A stretch of 64,000 bases of DNA, taken from Mesostigma viride. Lineage: Eukaryota > Streptophyta > Mesostigmatophyceae > Mesostigmatales > Mesostigmataceae. The stretch is taken from assembly GCA_009746045.1 (NCBI GenBank), contig RPFO01000102.1, positions 2,337,308-2,401,307 of the forward strand. The letters are read 5' to 3'. Position numbers and translations under genes: made by a program. The notes under the pieces were generated by a model. That model did no database searches. It was not told the DNA's origin and worked only from the letters and a program-made list of their open reading frames with translations. Positions 1 to 32,043 of the stretch are shown in pieces. Each line of letters begins with the position of its first letter. Positions within the stretch are counted from its first letter, which is position 1.

Positions 1-1480
1 AGGGTCGGCGCTCGTTACGGCGGGTATTTTGCAGCGCCCTAGCCGGTGAGATGGGTCGGGGCGTGACGGGCTGCCCTTTTACTCGCTGTTATTTGTGCGG
101 TGATGTGTGCGTGCCCTTGCGGCCAAAATTAAGCACGTCTTTCGTAATACCACCGCAATCCCTGCTGCATGGCGTCTTGTATAGTTGAGTTTGGATTCCA
201 CCCCGGAGACGTGACTCTGGATTGCACATGGCCCTTGCATCAGTATTTCTAATAGCATTTAGTTATTGCATACACAATAATGTACTCGGGTATCCTAGAG
301 TCATCTTTGGTAGTTGGTTGTGTAGTTGTGCCCATTTTCCACATGCAAAGTCTCACAATCTGAGGGATCTGCCATGTTTTTTCCCATTCTAGCCATACCA
401 GATGAAGTCAAGTGCATGAGTTGAGGGTGTTGGTGATTATAGACTGACCGGCGAGCTCTTGATGAGATTACGCGGGCCTGACTAAGAAGTGCTCTTATGT
501 TAGGGTCATTGTCCATGTCTGCAGTCAATGGTGTGGGTGCTGGAGGACTACTGATTTAATCTGCTACCCATATCTGTGTCGAGTAGAAAGTATTCAGCTC
601 ATGTGACTCCGCGGGGATGTCATGGAGAACACTGGAATGTTTTCGGGCCCTTCCCAACGTCGGGCCATCAACCATCCTTCGCTCTTACAGAGTAGGGGGC
701 CCCAGACTTACTCTCTGGGTCGCCCGAAGAGGCTGGCAATTGCGAGTCTCTCTGGCAACAGATTTTATGTCAAGAAATGTGCAACAACCGGGCAGCCTGC
801 AGCTCTTAGGCAGGGAATGCATGGTTTTTTATGTGATGCTATCTAAGCATAGCAGTGTCGAGTGCCTGCTGGACATTTCGGTCCGGTAACGTGAAGTCAC
901 AGCACCTGTGTGGAATCCAAGGTTGCATGCAGACCTCGGCGGCATGTGGACTCTTGTTTTGGGTGCAAGGGGGGTCAACAACAGAAATGAGGAAAGCTCG
1001 ATGGGACACTCGCAAGGGGGGGAGGGGAGGAGGGAAGAGCGGGGTAAGCATACTAGCGTTGGTGGTCAGGCAACCACTGCACTTATCTGGTCCATTGAAC
1101 CCGATTGTGCGCTGCAGGTTAGAAAGAAAGGGGAGAGTGTGTTCGGGCAGTTTGGGGGAGGGTTGGATGATACACTGAGAGTTATCTAACTATCAGCATA
1201 TCATTGCTATTTTTATATTAATAAAATGCAGGATGAAAATTTCAATATTAATTATATTATTAAAAAATTTATTGAATTAATGCATTATATATTTATGTTA
1301 CATCACAATGAATTCCTATTTATCATAATCATACTTGACTCACAGTAGTACTTTTTTATTATTAGCAAAGTATCCTTGATTTGTTTCCTACTTAAACAGT
1401 ATTGAATATGACCAGCTTTCCACCTGGTTTAAAACCCTTTTCACACCAGTGCTTCAGGGGGATTCGGAAGGGCGGGGTAT
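1..1480. other. 5' flank, no gene recognised
   Basis: No open frame here resembles a known protein, and the short frames overlap each other in several readings. Bases 1180 to 1440 are strikingly AT-rich against the GC-rich surroundings. They lie just upstream of the BiP gene, so promoter or 5' untranslated sequence is possible, but no specific element was identified. Confidence 0.4.
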
Positions 1481-1648
1481 CTGCCCCTCATGTTGGCTGA
1501 ATTCATCATGTTGCTGCCTGTGTTCGCAGTTCCTGTGTACCATCTGGTTTCATTTCCTGGAAATCTATGGACCTATGTGGGCAAGTGGCTGATTGAATTG
1601 ACAAAGCATGTCTTGTGTATGCTCGGACCAACCCTCGCGTGTCCACAG

Positions 1649-4600
1649 TCCTCTGGAGTTTGCAAGCCGTACTAGCACAAGATGGGGAGGTGCCCGACCA
1701 GCAAGTAGGCCTGGATAACATCATCGGCATCGACCTGGGCACAACCTACTCCTGCGTCGGAATATACAGGGATAAGCTCGTGCACATTCTGCACAATGAC
1801 CAAGGCAACCGCATCACTCCCTCCTGGGTGGCGTTCACGGACACCTCGGAGCGGCTCCTGGGGGAGGCCGCCAAGAACCAGGCCAGCCGTAACCCTGCGC
1901 GGTCCATCTTTGACGTTAAAAGACTAATGGGTAGAAAGTGAGTGCATATGTAGAGAGGCACTGAGTTCCTTTTAAATTGTGAGAGCACTTTATCTAAGGT
2001 TGTGGGATTCCAAACCTGTAGCATGCGCGTGTTTACCTCCAGGCCAGAACGTTTAAGCCGTTTCCGGTTTCCTAGTAGGCTAAACCAGTTTCCTAGTAGG
2101 CTGAACCGGTTTCCTAGTAGACTAAACCGGTTTCCTAGTAGACTAAACCGGTTTACTAGTAGACTATACCGGTTTACTAGTAGACTACACCGGTTTCCTA
2201 GTAAATAAACCGGTTTACTAGTAGACTATACAGGTTTCCCAGTAAATAAACCGGTTTCCTAGTAGATTTATACCGGTTTCATTGTAGACTACAGGTGGTC
2301 CAAATCTCCGGCAGTGGGGAGACATGAATGGTTCAACTGGCTGTGAGTACTGTGCAACCCTGTGTCCACCGCCGGGCTGGCCCAGCCATGGCCTATTCAA
2401 ACCTCGCAAACTCGCCATTCCCTGTCCCATCTATTCAGAAACCTCGTGTGCTAGGCTCGTCGGGCCCCTTCACCCATTCAGCCACCTGCTGTCTGGTACA
2501 TGACGCTGAGAGTTTCGTGGACCATGCTGCTATGTGTGCTGGCATGCCATCGACGTCGCGCGGCTGCAGGTTTGACGACAGCGAGGTCCAGAGTGACATG
2601 AAGCACTTCCCCTTCAAGGTGGTTGATGAGGGCGGCAAGCCCTGCATTCAGATCGACGATTATGCTGGCACCGGGAGTTCGAAGATCTTTGCACCCGAAG
2701 AGATCAGCGCGATGGTCCTGTACAAGATGAAGGAGATTGCAGAGATGCACCTGCGCGGCAGTGTAACGAATGCCGTCATTACAGTGCCTGCCTACTTTAA
2801 CGACGCTCAGCGGCAGGCCACCAAGGATGCGGGCACCATCGCGGGTCTGAACGTGGTGCGCATCTTAAATGAGCCGACAGCAGCCGCGATTGCCTATGGG
2901 CTGGACAAGAAGAGCGAGAGCAACATCATAGTGTTTGACCTTGGAGGAGGCACGTTCGATGTCAGCATTCTGACAATCGCCAGTGGCGTGATTGAGGTCC
3001 GCGCCACGAGCGGGGACACCCACTTGGGAGGGGAGGATTTCGACCAGCGGGTCATGCAGCATTTCATTGACTTAGTGAAGAAGAAGTATGGCAAGGACAT
3101 CAGTAATAACGGGCGAGCTCTGGGAAAGCTACGGGCGGAATGTGAGAGGGCCAAGCGGGCATTGAGTAGCCAGCTGAATGTGCGAGTGGAGATAGACTCC
3201 TTAATGGATGGTATTGATTTGTCGGAGTCACTCAGCCGGGCGCAGTTTGAAAGGCTGAACGCAGATTTATTCAACAAGGTGCTCGCGCCTATTGATCTTG
3301 CGCTGAAAAAGGCATCATTCACCATCGATGACATCGATGACATTGTACTGGTGGGGGGCTCCACTCGCATCCCCAAAGTGCAAGATATTATCCAGGGTTA
3401 CTTCAAGGGCAAGAAGCCAAACATGTCCCTGCACCCGGACGAGGCGGTCTGCAACGGCGCGGCTCTCCAGGGTGGCATACTTGCCAATGCCGGCAAAGAG
3501 AAGGATTTATGTGAGCTGTAGCGCTTGCAATCTGACCCCTTTTCTCCCCCCCTCAAACTACACTTAAACTGCCAATCGATTTTACAGCCTGTGTCAGTAT
3601 CAGTAAGCCTGCACCGCTTGTTGTCAGCGATGGTTATGTATGGACATTGTCGATTGCTTGATGATAGTACCATGAGTCTTAGTCATTTCATAAATGCTTT
3701 CCACTGGATAGCTCTGGGGACATAGTTATTTTGCCTTCAAGGGGCTTGGAAGCTTGAAGATAGCAGCTGACAGTGTGCAATTGACTGTGCTCCTCCTGGA
3801 TTCACTGTTGAAGCCTTCTTGATATTATTTTTTCTATAGTATTACCTGTGGTCGCTGACTCGCTATAGATTTCAACACATGGTGGTCTTGTGTCAGTACG
3901 ATAGGGTATGAGGTCGGTCAAGCCCTGTTCATTGGCTTCCTGCACTTTTCTTTGCTATCGCCATCTATTACAAATGGGGCCCGCTAGTAGTAGCATACTT
4001 TTTTGCTCGATCTTTCGTCAGGTAAATGCATACCTGTAGGACAGCTGTAGTTCTTACTATGCAGCAAGTCACCTACCTGCCTGGGGTGAAATGCACGTTT
4101 TGCTGGCTGCGTAGTACAATAGTCGCTGCAGCTGATCAGTTTAGTTGCTGAGCATAGCGATACTTGCACGTGCTTTATCAAGCTGGTTGAGTGGGTGTGT
4201 TTGCGCCTGTGCCATATGTGGCTGGCTGACCTGCCATGCATGCTTTGCCAATGCACGTGGCCCATATGCCTGATCGGCAGCCATGCTGCTTATCGATGTC
4301 ACGCCGCTGTCGCTGGGTATTTCGGTCGGCGCTGAGGAGGAGATGGCAGTCATCATCCCGAGCAATACCATTATTCCTGTTGAAAAGGTGGACACGTTTA
4401 CTACTGGTGCCGATTACCAAAGGTCTGTACCCATTCGCGTGTATGAAGGGGAGCATTCCTTGGTGAAGGATAACCATTTTCTGGGAGAGTTTACTTTAAC
4501 TGGCATCCCGTCGGCACTGCGCGGCGTCCCCCAAATTGCCGTCAAGTTTGAAGTAGACGCGAATGGTAAGTACTTTCTTGCAAGTCGTGTTGACCTTGGT

Positions 4601-5240
4601 TTTTTCCTTTGCATTTACAGAGCGTGCTTGCTGCACTATATTTCCCTGTTCACATGGTGTTGCCTGAAACCACTGCAGTCAATGTGCTGAGTTTTGCTGC
4701 TGCGTTGATAATGCACGTGATGTGTCGCAAGTTTTCAGTTGGTTTTCTCTAGTGAACTTGACCTGGCTGGGATGAATATGACGGAGCTTGCATGATCTTG
4801 GGGTACCGGTGGCCTTGGGGTATATGTGTTCTGCAGGAATCCTGAACGTTGCTGCGATGGACCTGGCCACGGGGTCCAGAAATAGCATCTCCATCCAGCG
4901 TGACGCAAACCAGCTGAGTGAGGAAGAAATTTTGAAGATGAAGGAAGATGCCAAGGAATCTGCAGAGGAAAATAGGCAGGCTCGCCTACTTTCTGCAGCC
5001 AAGCAATCCTTGGAGGGCCTTTACCAGTATGCACTTGAGACAAAGGATTCACTTGCAGCCAAATTAGGGGAGGAACAAAGGGAAGCCTTCATGAAGGCGG
5101 TAGATGAAGGTCTTGGGCTTGTGCAGGACACGGTGAGAGGCACATTGAAGGACTACCAAAAAAAGCTGGCTGACATACGGGCAACCTGGGGCCCTTACAT
5201 ACCCAGCTTTTATAGTAGCCCTCGATGTGATGAGTTGTAG
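1649..5240 (+). CDS. BIP: ER-type HSP70 chaperone (BiP), four exons
   Basis: An HSP70 ATPase chaperone of the ER lumen, which binds unfolded clients through ATP-driven cycles. Exons by phase-matched GT-AG splicing: about 1649-1937, 2570-3510, 4281-4565 and 4837-5240, giving about 639 residues. The first exon carries the nucleotide-binding signature [11 protein letters not shown]. The second carries the second HSP70 signature ([11 protein letters not shown]) and the third signature ([13 protein letters not shown]). The third opens with the interdomain linker and VTPLSLG of the substrate-binding domain. The last exon is the helical lid and ends in CDEL, a variant of the KDEL/HDEL ER-retrieval signal. 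The 1649 boundary follows a CAG acceptor. No in-frame ATG exists, so a signal-peptide exon should lie upstream but could not be placed. ER location is inferred from the tail and the BiP-like sequence. Family identity is certain; the 5' end is not. Confidence 0.93.
2050..2290. repeat. 21-bp minisatellite in BiP intron 1
   Basis: About eleven degenerate copies of a 21-base unit containing ccggtttcctagtagacta fill the middle of the first BiP intron. Copies alternate between 'cctag' and 'actag' variants. Confidence 0.9.
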
Positions 5241-5469
5241 GTATGTCCAAATGTAGTCATAACAGTAATCACAAGGCATTGGATCGCCATGCGTCCAAGA
5301 ATAGTTGTCTCACTTAAAGTAATGGTGACGACAATATGTTGTTACCCTTTTAGAGAATCCTGCATGAGGGCTTTTGTCGTGTTTGCGTTTGGCTCATGCA
5401 TCAAGTTTTGCTGAATAAAGGAGAGGAAAGGTAATGACTCAGCTGGACACGGCGCATGCCGATCGAGTC

Positions 5470-5823
5470 CCTCGCTTGACGTGAGCATAAGTCCTTAGTG
5501 GTCGAAGGTACAGTTGGGATGCACAAGGTACGGTTGGAATACAGTCCCAAGAAAATTTGGGGTTGGTATCCTTCATAACTTCCAGCAATTTCTCTCGCAA
5601 GTCCTCATTCTCTAGATCGCAGACCAGCCCATGGAGGCTGCCCGGGCGTGAGCCTGTTCGTCCTAGGATAGCACACTGATGTCATACCTAGCCTATCGCG
5701 AATTAGGTCGATCGATGCAGGTGGCCGGCCACCTTGCCGCGCCCGGCGACGGGCCTGCCACTCGATCTAGGACAATGTGCCCGGGCTGAGCTAGAGCGGG
5801 CTTGGTGCCAGCTGGCCTCCTAT
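5470..5823 (-). mobile_element. Degenerate LINE 3' fragment, antisense
   Basis: Reading the minus strand, this matches the 3' end of the full LINE at 31481-37075. Shared segments include the stretch around gacgtgagcataagtcc (5' of the LINE tail) and the region encoding the post-RT tail near gctgcccgggcgtgagcc. It is heavily mutated and 5'-truncated. Confidence 0.6.
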
Positions 5824-6702
5824 ATTAATTAATTAATTAAACTCGTGCTCCCGTTGGGGAGTCACGGAGCACCGAAGTGCTTTTAATCCCTGTGTGTGCA
5901 CTACAGGAGAAAGGGCAGAGACCCCCAGTCTCCTTCATGCCAAAGGCATGCCACAGCCGCAATCGGGCGCGTTAGCTAAACGGACACGCTAACGATCCGG
6001 CAAACTGTGGGTGCAATAAGACCCATGTAGGCGTAGCATAACAAGTATAGCGTGGGCAAGTAATCTGAACATAGCCAGGGCGTAGCATGGCTGTACTAGG
6101 ACTAGGCTAAGGCTATGGCTGGTTGTGTACCGTGCGTTGGCGGCACGTGACTAGGTGTGTTGGCACAGCTAGGCAAACATTCTAGGCATGGCTGCCTTAG
6201 CGACAGTGACTCCAATGGTTACAAGCTAGGGCTATGGCTATTCTAGCCCGCTGGGGGCGTCCACATCTTGTGGTTGATCATCAGGTCCCCGCCCCTCCAG
6301 TACACCTTGGGCTTCTGGGGGTCCTGCTTATCGCGGAGGTATTCCGGCCACAGGTCGCGTCGCTGCTGTTGCTGAGCGGGGGTTAGGTCGTCATCCAGCG
6401 TCCAGGTGAGGTCGTGCAACCGCTTGCGGCCTCCTATATGATGACGGGTCCCTGATCTGTGCAGGCCAGGTGCCCCGGCATGCAACAATTCAGGTACGTA
6501 AATCATGCGTAAAAATCAAATAAACATAAAAAAAATCCTTTTAGCTAGCGCGCCCGAATGCAGCTGTGGCATGCCTTTGGCATGAAGGAGACTGGGGGTC
6601 TCTGCCCTTTCTCCTGCTGTAGTGCACACACAGGGATTACAAGCACTTCGGTGCTCCGCGACTCCCCAACGGGAGCACGTGTTTAATTAATTAATTAATT
6701 AA
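5824..6702. mobile_element. 0.88 kb element with ~160-bp inverted ends (half-LINE composite)
   Basis: Bases 5824-5983 and 6539-6702 are inverted copies of each other at roughly 95% identity. Each finishes outward in a TTAATTAATTAA tract. The inside holds a minus-strand remnant of a LINE ORF1 C-terminus (6243-6506) and about 250 bases of spacer. The left end plus spacer matches, in the same order, the plus-strand element at 51120-51715. That suggests a retroelement family made of ORF1 tail, spacer and TTAA-tailed 3' end with no RT between. The right inverted end would then be a second 3' end in opposite orientation. A DNA transposon with long terminal inverted repeats and a TTAA target is the alternative. 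Confidence 0.6.
6243..6506 (-). pseudogene. LINE ORF1 C-terminal remnant
   Basis: The 87-residue frame contains LDDDLTPAQQQQRRDLWP followed by a VYWRGGDLMINHKMW motif. This parallels the C-terminus of the intact LINE ORF1 (LSIDDYYTPEQLEARAAAL, then a short basic stretch and FIVRINGQDLPP). Related broken copies lie at 48330-48620 and 51140-51320. ORF1 proteins bind the element's RNA. This fragment is too short to function. Confidence 0.55.
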
Positions 6703-6718
6703 TAAAAAAATCTCCACA

Positions 6719-6945
6719 CATCTGAACCCTGTGATGCCAGATCTCCTTTGCGGCCATTCCGAGCTTGGCACTGGATTCGTTGTCCACATTGTCGCGTCGC
6801 TGCAGCAACACGATGTTTTCTGGCATACGCGGGCTTTTGGTTCCCGCCGCACATTTGAAAGTGCTGTCCTCCGGATTTTTGCCTTTGCACCGTGTGCAGC
6901 TCTTGGACGTTTGGAATCATGGCATGGCTAACGTAATGACTGACT
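6719..6945 (-). pseudogene. Possible coding remnant with a CxxC motif
   Basis: One minus-strand frame reads SCTRCKGKNPEDSTFKCAAG and continues open for about 70 residues with protein-like composition. It is cut upstream by a stop, and a second open frame overlaps it. The CxxC plus later Cys could be a zinc-binding tail, for example of a transposase, but the family was not recognised. Confidence 0.2.
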
Positions 6946-6989
6946 AGCAAGACCTTTTCAGTGGTTTTCCATTTGCGGGTATTTCCTCG

Positions 6990-7620
6990 TAAATGGTGGG
7001 AGAGCGATCGCAGCAATGGTGTTCACCACTAGACACTCCCGGCCAGTTAGGCTCGAAACACACGCCCTGATCAAGCAAGCTGTTTCCCGCCCCACCGTCT
7101 AGGTCATCTAGTCGCTCTATACACGGTGGAGGCCCGGGTCTCCAATGTGGAAACCAAGGTCGTCCACAAGCTCCAACCACAGAACGCTGGTATTAACCTC
7201 CTGCACAACACAGATGCCACACGGCCTCGGTCCACAGCTGATGGTGAGGGTCGGAACTCCGACCCTACTCGTGGCCCGCAACAAATCAACGTGACTCGAC
7301 GGCACGACCATCAAACTGATTATATGCACAAGAACTCGGATCACTGCCGCCTGACATCCTTGTCACACTATATTTACAACTTACGTGGCCGTGCATACTA
7401 TTCAGATATGGCGCCAACTCAAAATTTAAACGCCCAAGAAGCTCGGTACAGCATTCAGTTGACTTGGGGTTAGACTATGGTGGTTTCCACCAAGATAAGG
7501 CTGTATTTTCTGTATGGTGGTTGGCACCTTGGACCACCCTACATCAACGCTGCACAATGGGGATCCATCTCTCCCCCGCTGATGCTTCCTTTGCACACCC
7601 CTCGTTTCCTTGATTGTACA
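6990..7620. other. No gene recognised
   Basis: Several short frames occur on both strands, for example 7126-7473 (+), but none resembles a known protein and no splice structure was evident. Confidence 0.3.
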
Positions 7621-8049
7621 TTATTGTTGCAATGTACATATTGTTGGGAGTGCAAGTTTATATAAAAATAGCAAAACTACCACCGAGAGAAAAAACTTCT
7701 TAGTGGTTGCCCAACAAGCTCCTCCCCCACTTGCGACAGCCGCTGCAGCTGCGCCAGCGCCGGCGGTGGCTCCAGCTTTCTTGCCAATCATAACAGCCGT
7801 CCCAGCAGTAAGTAGGCCGAGACCTCCCGTCGCAACGCCCGTGATCACCGTCCCGACTCCGACAGCTGCCTCAGCTACGCCCGCCACCGTGCAGCTGTGC
7901 ATACACACCCCTTGAGCCGCATTACACGCCAGAGCGGCAGCAGGCGCACCAACGCCTGCGGTAATGGTTCCTGCTATCAAACCCGCAGACGCATAGCAGG
8001 CGGCCCACGCAGTCCCGCACACCGCGTAGCAAGTGGGTACAAGAGCCAT
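7621..8049 (-). CDS. Small Cys/Ala/Gly-rich hydrophobic protein
   Basis: A 142-residue frame starts MALVPTCYAVCGTAWAACYA and has six Cys in its first 52 residues, in CxxxC-type spacing. A Gly/Ala/Val-rich middle follows, with hydrophobic stretches and a GKKAGATAG turn, then a hydrophobic C-terminal segment (residues about 118-135). The N-terminal pattern of paired Cys around an AGLIAGT..GVGAPAAALAC core resembles a family of small uncharacterised proteins that I recall from algae and fungi, sometimes labelled zygote-specific. The function is unknown. The ATG at 8049 opens the conserved-looking Cys block, which supports this start. The last 30 residues could come from reading into an intron or 3' region. 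The gene stands alone between transposon debris and SERAC1. Confidence 0.6.
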   Translation of the reverse strand: MALVPTCYAVCGTAWAACYASAGLIAGTITAGVGAPAAALACNAAQGVCMHSCTVAGVAEAAVGVGTVITGVATGGLGLLTAGTAVMIGKKAGATAGAGAAAAAVASGGGACWATTKKFFLSVVVLLFLYKLALPTICTLQQ

Positions 8050-9249
8050 GGTAGCACGAGCGAACGAATTTTCGTGGTTTAAGAAAGAGGAGAGCGCTGC
8101 TTTTGCAGTATGAAAAGAATGTCGGAAGAAAAGACCTTAGGCAAAGGCAGTTGATCAGGGTTAAAACACCCACAAAATGCCGCTGCTGGTACCACTAAAA
8201 TCGTACCGCCGGGCCTGCACGCGGCCATAAATCTCTTCGTCCTATCACACGTAGCCTTAGTGCATTCTGCAGAAATCTAAGCTCGCCTGTTTGACAATTA
8301 GGAATTGGGCCAATGGAACGCTCATTTCCTGTACAGATGAGGCATCAGCATTCATTGATTCATTCCTAGGCTTGCATACCAAAATGATGGCTGTGCTGTC
8401 ATTATTATATCTTTCCGGGGAAATGGGTGTTGTTATCGCTGTCATTATATCTTCTTCCTGCGGGAGTACGGGTAACGGACCTTGGGTTGGACTTGCGGCC
8501 CATCAAATGAGTCTGTGCCCGAGCCCGCATGGAGCCCGAGCTTATTACTACGGTGAACCAATAACAACGGTGAACCAGCCCTCAACAAACTCCCGCTGAT
8601 AATTTATAAATTGTCTGGACTGGTCCATAGTCCATACCCACCGACTGCAGAGGACTGGGCAAACAGTAGGAAAAAATGGCTTCGACTTAGCCAATTTTAC
8701 CCCGACTACTGTATAATCTCCAGCCTTCTCCAGCTCTCCGCTAGCATACCTGCCCCGCGCGGCATGCATCCGTCACGTGGCGCGTGAGCAGCTCCCGCCA
8801 TGATTCTGCATAAGCTCCCGCGGTTTTTAGCAGGGAACATCGGCCCGTTGCGGCGCGACGCTATAAGGCGCATTGGAAGCAACCTGGCAGAATTGGGCAA
8901 AAGTAGGATGGATTGCCTGAAAGTAAATGCACCGTACTGGGAATGCAAGTTTGAATGCCGGTTGATGACTCAGCGTTGTTGGTAGCACGCTCAGGTTGGT
9001 AGCACGCCCACTAAACCCAAGTCATCATGCCACAATTTAATGGTGAGACAGCTAGCTATGGATGTCGCTTGGACGTTCTCGTAGAGTTTTAACCGTTATT
9101 ATTTTAAATCTCATGAATCATGCCAGGGCATTCGCGAGGTATATTCAGACGCGGGGCTTCTCCATGTCTTTTCCTCACCATTAACAGCCTCACGGTGTGC
9201 AGAACTCGGTCGGTATTACCATGTCACGAAATTCCACTCACCTCTTCAG
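8050..9249. other. Intergenic, nothing recognised
   Basis: This holds the upstream region of the minus-strand small gene and the unplaced 5' end of the SERAC1-like gene. No protein-like frame, repeat or regulatory element could be supported. Confidence 0.3.
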
Positions 9250-30467
<21,218 letters not shown>

Positions 30468-30734
30468 ACTGTGATGGAAGCAGCGCTGTGTGCAAATGTT
30501 GAATTGGTCAAAGTGATGCGCCTGATTGCAGAACCGGCCACCTGAGATGATTAATTAAATAATTATCCATAATTAATCCTCCCGAGATGATGAAGGTGAA
30601 AGATCCTTGCTACCGGGAGCCACAAAGCCCAGTGTTGGAACAATACCACAAAGTAGCTCTGTGCATTGCTCAGTTAAAAGGTAAAACCAAACGGAATGAG
30701 GAGTGCACAAAAAACAATGGTCACGCATGCAAAA

Positions 30735-31412
30735 GTAGTACTCCTACACACAGATCTCGAGTGATTTATCTAGTACCAAATCCGAAAGGCTTGCATCACT
30801 CCCCGGACAGGAGAACTTTTGCGGATGACTGTAGGTGTAAGTTGGCGATGCCATGGTAACCGGAGACGTCCGTCCTATAGTCAGCAAAATTGGTGCGAGA
30901 GGTCCCCAGTTCGATTCCGGTCGGATTCATTTGCAGATCGCGTTTTCCGCGTTTTCCGCGGCCTGGCACTGAACGCAAAGGTTTTCACCTTTGCGGAGTG
31001 TCTGATCAGAATATACGCTTGGCTGATTTCGATAGTATCGGCTACGCCCCCTTCTACTAAAAAGAAGGATTCAGCCGTGTTCAGCCCGTCTCACGGTGCG
31101 AGACTGAACAAGTCTCGCGTGCAGACACGTGTGTAGTACTCCTACACACAGATCTCGAGTGATTTATCTAGTACCAAATCCGAAAGGCTTGCATCACTCC
31201 CCGGACAGGAGAACTTTTGCGGATGACTGTAGGTGTAAGTTGGCGATGCCATGGTAACCGGAGACGTCCGTCCTATAGTCAGCAAAATTGGTGCGAGAGG
31301 TCCCCAGTTCGATTCCGGTCGGATTCATTTGCAGATCGCGTTTTCCGCGTTTTCCGCGGCCTGGCACGTACTGAACGCAAAGGTTTTCACCTTTGCGGAG
31401 TGTCTGATCAGA
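30735..31412. repeat. SINE-like ~280-bp unit in direct duplicate
   Basis: Units starting gtagtactcctacacacaga at 30735 and 31133 are nearly identical for about 280 bases, offset by 398. Each contains cagttcgattcc, one or two bases away from the pol III B-box, with a weak A-box-like tggtaaccgg about 70 bases upstream. A tRNA fold could not be closed. Each unit ends in a foldback (ggcactgaacgcaaagg ... cctttgcggagtgtc), and a related foldback sits at 46194-46247. A tRNA-derived SINE is plausible but unproven. Confidence 0.5.
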
Positions 31413-31466
31413 AAGTAGCTCCTCTCGCAGCCACATCATATTTAGATTATTATTTGCCGTTCGCCT

Positions 31467-31480
31467 ATGACACAATAGTA
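31467..31480. repeat. LINE target-site duplication, left
   Basis: The 14-mer ATGACACAATAGTA is repeated exactly at 37076-37089, directly after the LINE tail. Confidence 0.85.
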
Positions 31481-31879
31481 TGGATCAATCAGCATGCATG
31501 GATATCAAGGCCAATGATGTCGGCCTTGATATCGAGAGCCTATGCGCCTGGAATGTATCTGCCTGCCTTCGACGACTTAGTGGCAACTTTTGGCTCAGTC
31601 ATCAGCATTCTGCGCTGCACGCTGATATAATTTTCTCCAGCTATCGCTCAATATTTCCGAAGATACCGGCACCGCCCTGCCCAGCAAATATCGCTGTTGC
31701 AATATACGAGAATGCTCATAACTTTTGACTCCGGCCATGAAACTTCATCGGGTTGGTTGCATTAGACTCGTCTTTTGAAGACGAACACGCTGATATAATT
31801 TTCTCCAGCTATCGCTCAATATTTCCGAAGATACCGGCACCGCCCTGCCCAGCAAATATCGCTGTTTTTTCAGCTCGAT
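31481..31879 (+). promoter_or_regulatory. LINE 5' leader with hairpin and duplicated 81-mer
   Basis: Begins within 20 bases of a perfect 12-bp inverted repeat (31501-31512 with 31522-31533, gatatcaaggcc and complement). An 81-base segment at 31618-31698 recurs exactly at 31786-31866, just before the first ATG. Tandem leader monomers of this sort often carry the internal promoter in LINEs. That role is inferred. Confidence 0.5.
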
Positions 31880-32043
31880 ATGGCGGAATACGACTCATCC
31901 CAGCAATCACAAGCGTCCGCGGCCCTGCACCAACTCGCTGACGAAGCCATGGCGTCATTGGAAACACCCTTGCACGCTATGCCGGACGCCACTGTCAGCA
32001 TCCAGCCGCTCCACTCCACCGCTCCGCCGAACAGCGACCTGCC

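Noticed and set aside
1615-1648. BiP start at 1615
   Set aside because: The codon there is GTG, not ATG, and an upstream in-frame TGA lies at 1594. Splicing from an unseen signal-peptide exon is more likely.
1490-1675. Frame MLAEFIMLLPVFAVPV as the BiP signal peptide
   Set aside because: It looks like a signal peptide, but no GT donor in it gives the phase needed to join the HSP70 frame, so it was not included.
30880-30940. tRNA gene
   Set aside because: The B-box-like sequence is present but neither T-arm nor acceptor stem pairs properly.
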